A stretch of 16,176 nt of DNA from Actinomycetes bacterium (GTDB lineage: Bacteria; Actinomycetota; CALGFH01): NCBI GenBank assembly GCA_030152105.1, contig JASLIH010000066.1, forward strand, positions 1 to 16,176, read 5' to 3'. Positions 12,227-16,176 of this stretch are shown here, in pieces. Below the pieces are notes generated by a model. That model ran no database searches. It worked only from the letters and a program-made list of their open reading frames with translations, and was not told the DNA's origin. A program made the position numbers and the translations under genes. Every line of letters begins with the position of its first letter. Positions within the stretch are counted from its first letter, which is position 1.

Positions 12227-12986
12227 GCAGCAGCGCGGTGCCGTACGGCTGGCCGGCCAGGGTCTTGAGGGCGGTGTCCATCCCGGTGGCCTTCTTCGGG
12301 TCGTAGGTGACGGCCGAGTAGACCAGCAGGAGCCCGAGGATCCCGTAGGCCACCCCAAGGGCCGGCCAGCCCACCTGGCCGAAGCGGATGGCGGCGTCGC
12401 GGGCGTGGGGCTCGGCCCCGGCCAGGTCCAGGTCGTCGACGAAGGTCCTGGCCACCCCCCGGTGGACCAGGTAGATGGCGATGGCCACGATCCCGAGGCC
12501 GACCAGTGCGACCAGCAGCTCCCCGGCCGGCCAGTCGAAGACCTGGTCGACCAGGGCCGCCTTCTCCTGCTTGGACTTGCCGCCCTTACCCGAGGCGACC
12601 TTGAAGGAGCTGAAGGCCAGGGTGCCGGCGACCCCGGCCTCGCCCAGGCTGACCAGCCGCTGGACGGTCCGCCTGCGTGCCGGGCGCCGGTACCCGTGGC
12701 CCCAGCCGGCCTCGGCCAGCTGCCAGACGGCCAGGGCGGTCAGGCCGGCGGTCAGCACCCAGAGCAGGAACCGGCCCGCCGGCTGCTCGGCGATCGTCTG
12801 CAGGGCTCCCGTCTTGTCGGCCTTGCCGCCGGCGCCCAGGGCGACCCGGACGGCCAGGTAGGCGAGCAGCAGGTGGACGACGCCGTAGGCGACCAGCCCG
12901 ATCCGGCCAACGGTCTTGACCGGTCCGCTGTCGGCGGCCTGCCTGGCCGTCCGCTCGGCCCGCCTGGCCTTGTTCCGGGCGGTCAT
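12156..12986 (-). CDS. DUF1206 domain membrane protein
   Basis: A 276-residue membrane protein built of three tandem DUF1206 units, each with two transmembrane helices: about 26-93, 108-178 and 200-274. Repeated signatures are visible: GRIGLVAYGVVHLLLAYLAV, LGEAGVAGTLAFSSFKVA and GVAYGILGLLLVYSAV begin each unit, and QPAGRFLLWVLTAG, WPAGELLVALVGLG and QPYGTALLLIVAAG begin each second helix. The N-terminus is basic (ARNKARRAERTAR) and probably cytoplasmic. The family has no established function. Its ATG overlaps the stop of the upstream BrkB gene (ATGA, 12983-12986), so the two are translationally coupled and likely work together in the membrane. The 3' end overlaps the end of lnt on the other strand by 71 bp. 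Confidence 0.92.
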   Translation of the reverse strand: MTARNKARRAERTARQAADSGPVKTVGRIGLVAYGVVHLLLAYLAVRVALGAGGKADKTGALQTIAEQPAGRFLLWVLTAGLTALAVWQLAEAGWGHGYRRPARRRTVQRLVSLGEAGVAGTLAFSSFKVASGKGGKSKQEKAALVDQVFDWPAGELLVALVGLGIVAIAIYLVHRGVARTFVDDLDLAGAEPHARDAAIRFGQVGWPALGVAYGILGLLLVYSAVTYDPKKATGMDTALKTLAGQPYGTALLLIVAAGLGCFGAYCLFDARYRRG

Positions 12987-14185
12987 GTGGCGGCCGCCGG
13001 GGACTCGGCGACGTGGTCGGCGGCGTGGGCGTCGCGCTCCCCCATCGGCCTGGTCGGCCCGGCGGTGGTGTCCTTGGCCGTCTGCAGCTCCATCTCGGTG
13101 TTCAGCTCGGCCCCCACGAGCACGATCACCGCCGTCAGGTACAGCCAGAACATCAAGATGATGACCCCGGCCAGGGCCCCGTAGGTCTTGTTGTAGTTGC
13201 CGAAGGAGTTGGCGTAGATGGAGAAGCCGATCGAGGCCAGGATCCACAGCAGGGTGGCGATCCCCGAGCCCCAGCTCACCCAGGTCCACCTGGGCTCGTC
13301 ACGGTCGGGGGCGTAGCGGTAGAGCACGGCCAGGGCGCCGATCAGCAGGGCTGCCAGCAGCACCCAGCGCAGGCCGCCGACCGTCCAGCGCAGCGCCGTC
13401 GGCCAACTGTCGGCCAGCGCCGGGAAGCCCACGATCAGGGCCAGGGCCAGCCCCATCAGCACCATCGCGCCCAGGGTGAGCACGATGGACAGTCCCCGCA
13501 GCTTGACGAACTTGCGGCTCTCGGTCTCGTCGTAGGCCAGGTTGACCCCGGTGACCAGCGCCTTCATGCCGCTGGAGGCGCTCCACAGGGCGGTCAGGAT
13601 CCCGATGACGGTGGCCACCCCGAGGGCGCCGCCGGCCCCGCTGGTGACCTGCTTGAGCTGGGTCCCGATGATCGCGGCCGTCTCGGGCGACAGCATCTCG
13701 GTCAGCCGGTTGATCTGGTCGCGGACGGTCGCCGGGTCGGCGACCAGCCCGTAGATCGACACCCCGGCGATGATCGCCGGGAACAGCGACAGCAGGGCGT
13801 AGAAGGCCACCCCGGCCCCGAGCAGCGGGACCTGGTCCTGCTTGACCTCCTTGGCGGTCCGCTTGGCGATGTCCTTCCAGCCGCTGGGCGGGATCTCCTG
13901 GGGCTGGTCGGCCTGGCGGCCGTGGCCGCCGTTGGCCACGGCGCCCGGGTCGGTCTCGTGGCTGGCGCCCGGCCCGCCGCCGGCGGCCGCGCCCAGCCCG
14001 CCGGGCGCCTCGGAGCCGCCAGCGGCCCCGCCGCCCTGCCCGGCCCCTGCCCTGGACCTGCCGCCGCCGGCGCTCTTTCGCCCCACCAGCACGGCCGTGG
14101 CCAGCATGCCGACCCGCAGCGTCGACCTGGCCAGCCTCCGGGTCAGCCCCGGTCGCTTCCTCTTGCTGTCCGCCGCCTTGGCCAC
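12983..14185 (-). CDS. YihY/BrkB family membrane protein
   Basis: A 400-residue inner-membrane protein of the YihY/virulence factor BrkB family. After a basic N-terminus with a short hydrophobic patch (24-35) comes a Gly/Ala/Ser-rich linker (about 38-90). The family core then starts with the SGWKDIAKRTAKEVKQDQVP amphipathic region. Six hydrophobic helices follow, with hallmark motifs LLGAGVAFYALLSLFPAII (121-139), LWSASSGMKALVTGVNLAYD (200-219), FSIYANSFGNYNKTYGALAG (321-340) and ILMFWLYLTAVIVLVGAELN (343-362). The C-terminus is a hydrophilic tail. BrkB was once called ribonuclease BN; that assignment is obsolete and transport-like roles are only proposed. The GTG start has AGGGAGGG upstream on the minus strand. 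It is first in a two-gene unit with DUF1206. Confidence 0.92.
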   Translation of the reverse strand: MAKAADSKRKRPGLTRRLARSTLRVGMLATAVLVGRKSAGGGRSRAGAGQGGGAAGGSEAPGGLGAAAGGGPGASHETDPGAVANGGHGRQADQPQEIPPSGWKDIAKRTAKEVKQDQVPLLGAGVAFYALLSLFPAIIAGVSIYGLVADPATVRDQINRLTEMLSPETAAIIGTQLKQVTSGAGGALGVATVIGILTALWSASSGMKALVTGVNLAYDETESRKFVKLRGLSIVLTLGAMVLMGLALALIVGFPALADSWPTALRWTVGGLRWVLLAALLIGALAVLYRYAPDRDEPRWTWVSWGSGIATLLWILASIGFSIYANSFGNYNKTYGALAGVIILMFWLYLTAVIVLVGAELNTEMELQTAKDTTAGPTRPMGERDAHAADHVAESPAAAT

Positions 14186-14283
14186 CGGCCCTCCCTGTGG
14201 TCAGATGTGTACTGTGCCGCCACGGGCTACCCTTGCCCTGACGGGGCCTTACTAACCCATCGGAAGCTGGGGGTGCACCCGAC
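14186..14283. promoter_or_regulatory. Divergent intergenic region, brkB and pfk
   Basis: This 98-bp region must hold promoters for both flanking genes. Rightward, TACCCT (14228-14233) is a possible -10, without a good -35. The 10-bp palindrome GGGTGCACCC (14271-14280) sits 3 bp before the pfk ATG and overlaps its G-rich ribosome-binding site (CTGGGGG), so it could tune translation. Leftward, no convincing promoter is seen beyond a weak TACACA (minus strand, near 14210). Confidence 0.3.
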
Positions 14284-15399
<1,116 letters not shown>

Positions 15400-15403
15400 G
15401 GCC

Positions 15404-15418
15404 CGGGGTCAGGCCCCG
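15404..15418. terminator. Short hairpin at the pfk / amidohydrolase convergence
   Basis: CGGGG (15404-15408) pairs with CCCCG (15414-15418) over a 5-nt loop. It begins just after the pfk stop and overlaps the last codons of the convergent amidohydrolase gene; the two stops are 9 bp apart. It could act as a bidirectional terminator, but the stem is short and has no T-run. Confidence 0.3.
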
Positions 15419-16176
15419 CGCAGCCTGGCCCGGGTCTCCTCGACGTCAAGGCCGTGCAGGCGCAGCAGGTTCTCGCCCAGGATCTTGCGCTTGGCCTGCT
15501 CGGTGAGCTGCGGGTAGCCGTAGCCCTCGACCAGGTCCTGGGGCAGCTGGAAGTTCCAGAAGGCCTCGAGCGCCCACTGGGGCTGCCAGATCGGCGCCTC
15601 GCTTCCGTAGATGATCTTGTCCTCGCCGCACCAGAACAGCAGCTTGCCCAGGGTCTCGGCGAACTGCCGGGGCGCCCGGACGACGAAGTTGATGGTGGCC
15701 GCGATCGACGCGTACAGGTTCGGGTGGCGGATGAGCTGCCAGCAGACCTCATCGATGAACGGCAGCCCGACGTGGAAGATGACGAAGTTGATGTCGGGGA
15801 AGTTGGCCGCCGCCCCGTCCATGTCCCAGGTCTGGGTGGCCTCGATCGGCTGGGGACCGAGCGGCACGCCCTTGTGCACGCCGATCAGGTTGACCCCCAG
15901 CTCCTGGGCCTTCTCGAAGATCGGGAAGGCGATCCGCGGGTCGTCCATCCGCCACGGGTACGGCATGCCGAAGTCATAACGCACGTTGTAGAACTTGAAC
16001 GCCTTGGCCCCGAACTCGCCGACCTGGCGCTCCATCAGGTCCAGCGCCCGCCGGCCCTCCAGCGGGTTGACCGAGCCCCAGAAGATGGTCCGCTCCGGGT
16101 CCCGGCTGGCCAGCTCGGCGCATTCCTGCCACGGCGACAGGCCGTCCTTGAACAGGTCGGTCAGCGGCAGCGGCAT
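15409..16176 (-). CDS. Amidohydrolase family (amidohydrolase_2) protein, 5' end outside window
   Basis: The C-terminal 255 residues of a metal-dependent TIM-barrel hydrolase of the amidohydrolase_2 (ACMSD-related) type, which includes decarboxylases and hydrolases. Visible barrel strands and motifs are ERTIFWGSVNPLEG (29-42), FGAKAFKFYNVRYDFG (54-69), NLIGVHKGVPLG (125-136 region), INFVIFHVGLPFIDEV with a conserved His, KIIYGSEAPIWQPQW near 189-203, and the C-terminal RKILGENLLRLHGLD. The frame is still open at the right edge, and the N-terminal metal-binding His-x-His of the family is not in view. The ATG at the last base is therefore probably an internal Met of a protein of about 350 residues. 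The usual GSD motif reads GSE here. The substrate is unknown. Confidence 0.82.
   Translation of the reverse strand: MPLPLTDLFKDGLSPWQECAELASRDPERTIFWGSVNPLEGRRALDLMERQVGEFGAKAFKFYNVRYDFGMPYPWRMDDPRIAFPIFEKAQELGVNLIGVHKGVPLGPQPIEATQTWDMDGAAANFPDINFVIFHVGLPFIDEVCWQLIRHPNLYASIAATINFVVRAPRQFAETLGKLLFWCGEDKIIYGSEAPIWQPQWALEAFWNFQLPQDLVEGYGYPQLTEQAKRKILGENLLRLHGLDVEETRARLRGA

Noticed and set aside
9161..12358. A 1065-codon open frame on the minus strand opposite the aldehyde dehydrogenase and lnt genes
   Set aside because: Its translation is low-complexity (Gly/Arg/Pro/Gln/His-rich) with no family resemblance, and the plus strand there encodes two proteins with intact catalytic motifs. Long antisense frames arise from the G/C third-position bias.

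Overview
The window reads as chromosomal DNA of a very GC-rich actinobacterium. The evidence is the strong G/C bias at third codon positions, a conservon-type sensor kinase with a DUF742 partner, two deazaflavin (F420)-type enzyme families, a DUF1206 membrane protein, a group III-type phosphofructokinase, and TAnnnT promoters placed directly against start codons. No genus can be named from the sequence. No rRNA, tRNA, CRISPR array, transposase or phage gene is visible; the gene content looks like ordinary core and accessory chromosome, densely packed.

Layout, left to right. (1) 3-1643, plus strand: the 3' part of a CvnA-like sensor kinase and a DUF742 (CvnC-like) gene, with no Roadblock or GTPase gene beside them. 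(2) 1662-2561, minus: a stand-alone 5'-3' exonuclease. It is divergent from 2701-3699, plus: a secreted coiled-coil protein with a lysozyme/transglycosylase-like C-terminus. The shared 139-bp intergenic region holds a clean palindrome and a structured leader. (3) 3727-4241, plus: a probable leaderless 25-codon ORF coupled to a Ddn-type nitroreductase. (4) 4313-4765, minus: a small membrane protein, divergent from 4871-7873, plus: a solute-binding lipoprotein, a pirin, a luciferase-like oxidoreductase and a bacterioferritin. (5) 7870-8055, minus: a bacterioferritin-associated ferredoxin (Bfd) whose stop codon interlocks with that of bfr. (6) 8148-9116, minus: a kelch-propeller lipoprotein. It is divergent from 9206-12226, plus: an aldehyde dehydrogenase and apolipoprotein N-acyltransferase (Lnt). 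(7) 12156-14185, minus: BrkB/YihY and DUF1206 membrane proteins, translationally coupled. They are divergent from 14284-15399, plus: phosphofructokinase. (8) 15409-16176, minus: the C-terminal part of an amidohydrolase cut by the window edge.

Functional links. Iron storage and release: Bfr with Bfd, where Bfd has a leaderless promoter overlapped by an inverted repeat. Lipoprotein biogenesis: Lnt would acylate lipoproteins such as the kelch protein and the solute-binding protein encoded nearby. F420 or flavin redox: the Ddn-like and luciferase-like enzymes.

I do not see a clearly new multi-gene system. The most useful leads are the bacterioferritin whose ferroxidase ligand His54 is replaced by Asp, the inverted repeat over the bfd promoter, the leaderless small ORF before the Ddn-like gene, the incomplete conservon, and a 10-bp inverted repeat bracketing a divergent promoter region at 4794-4858.
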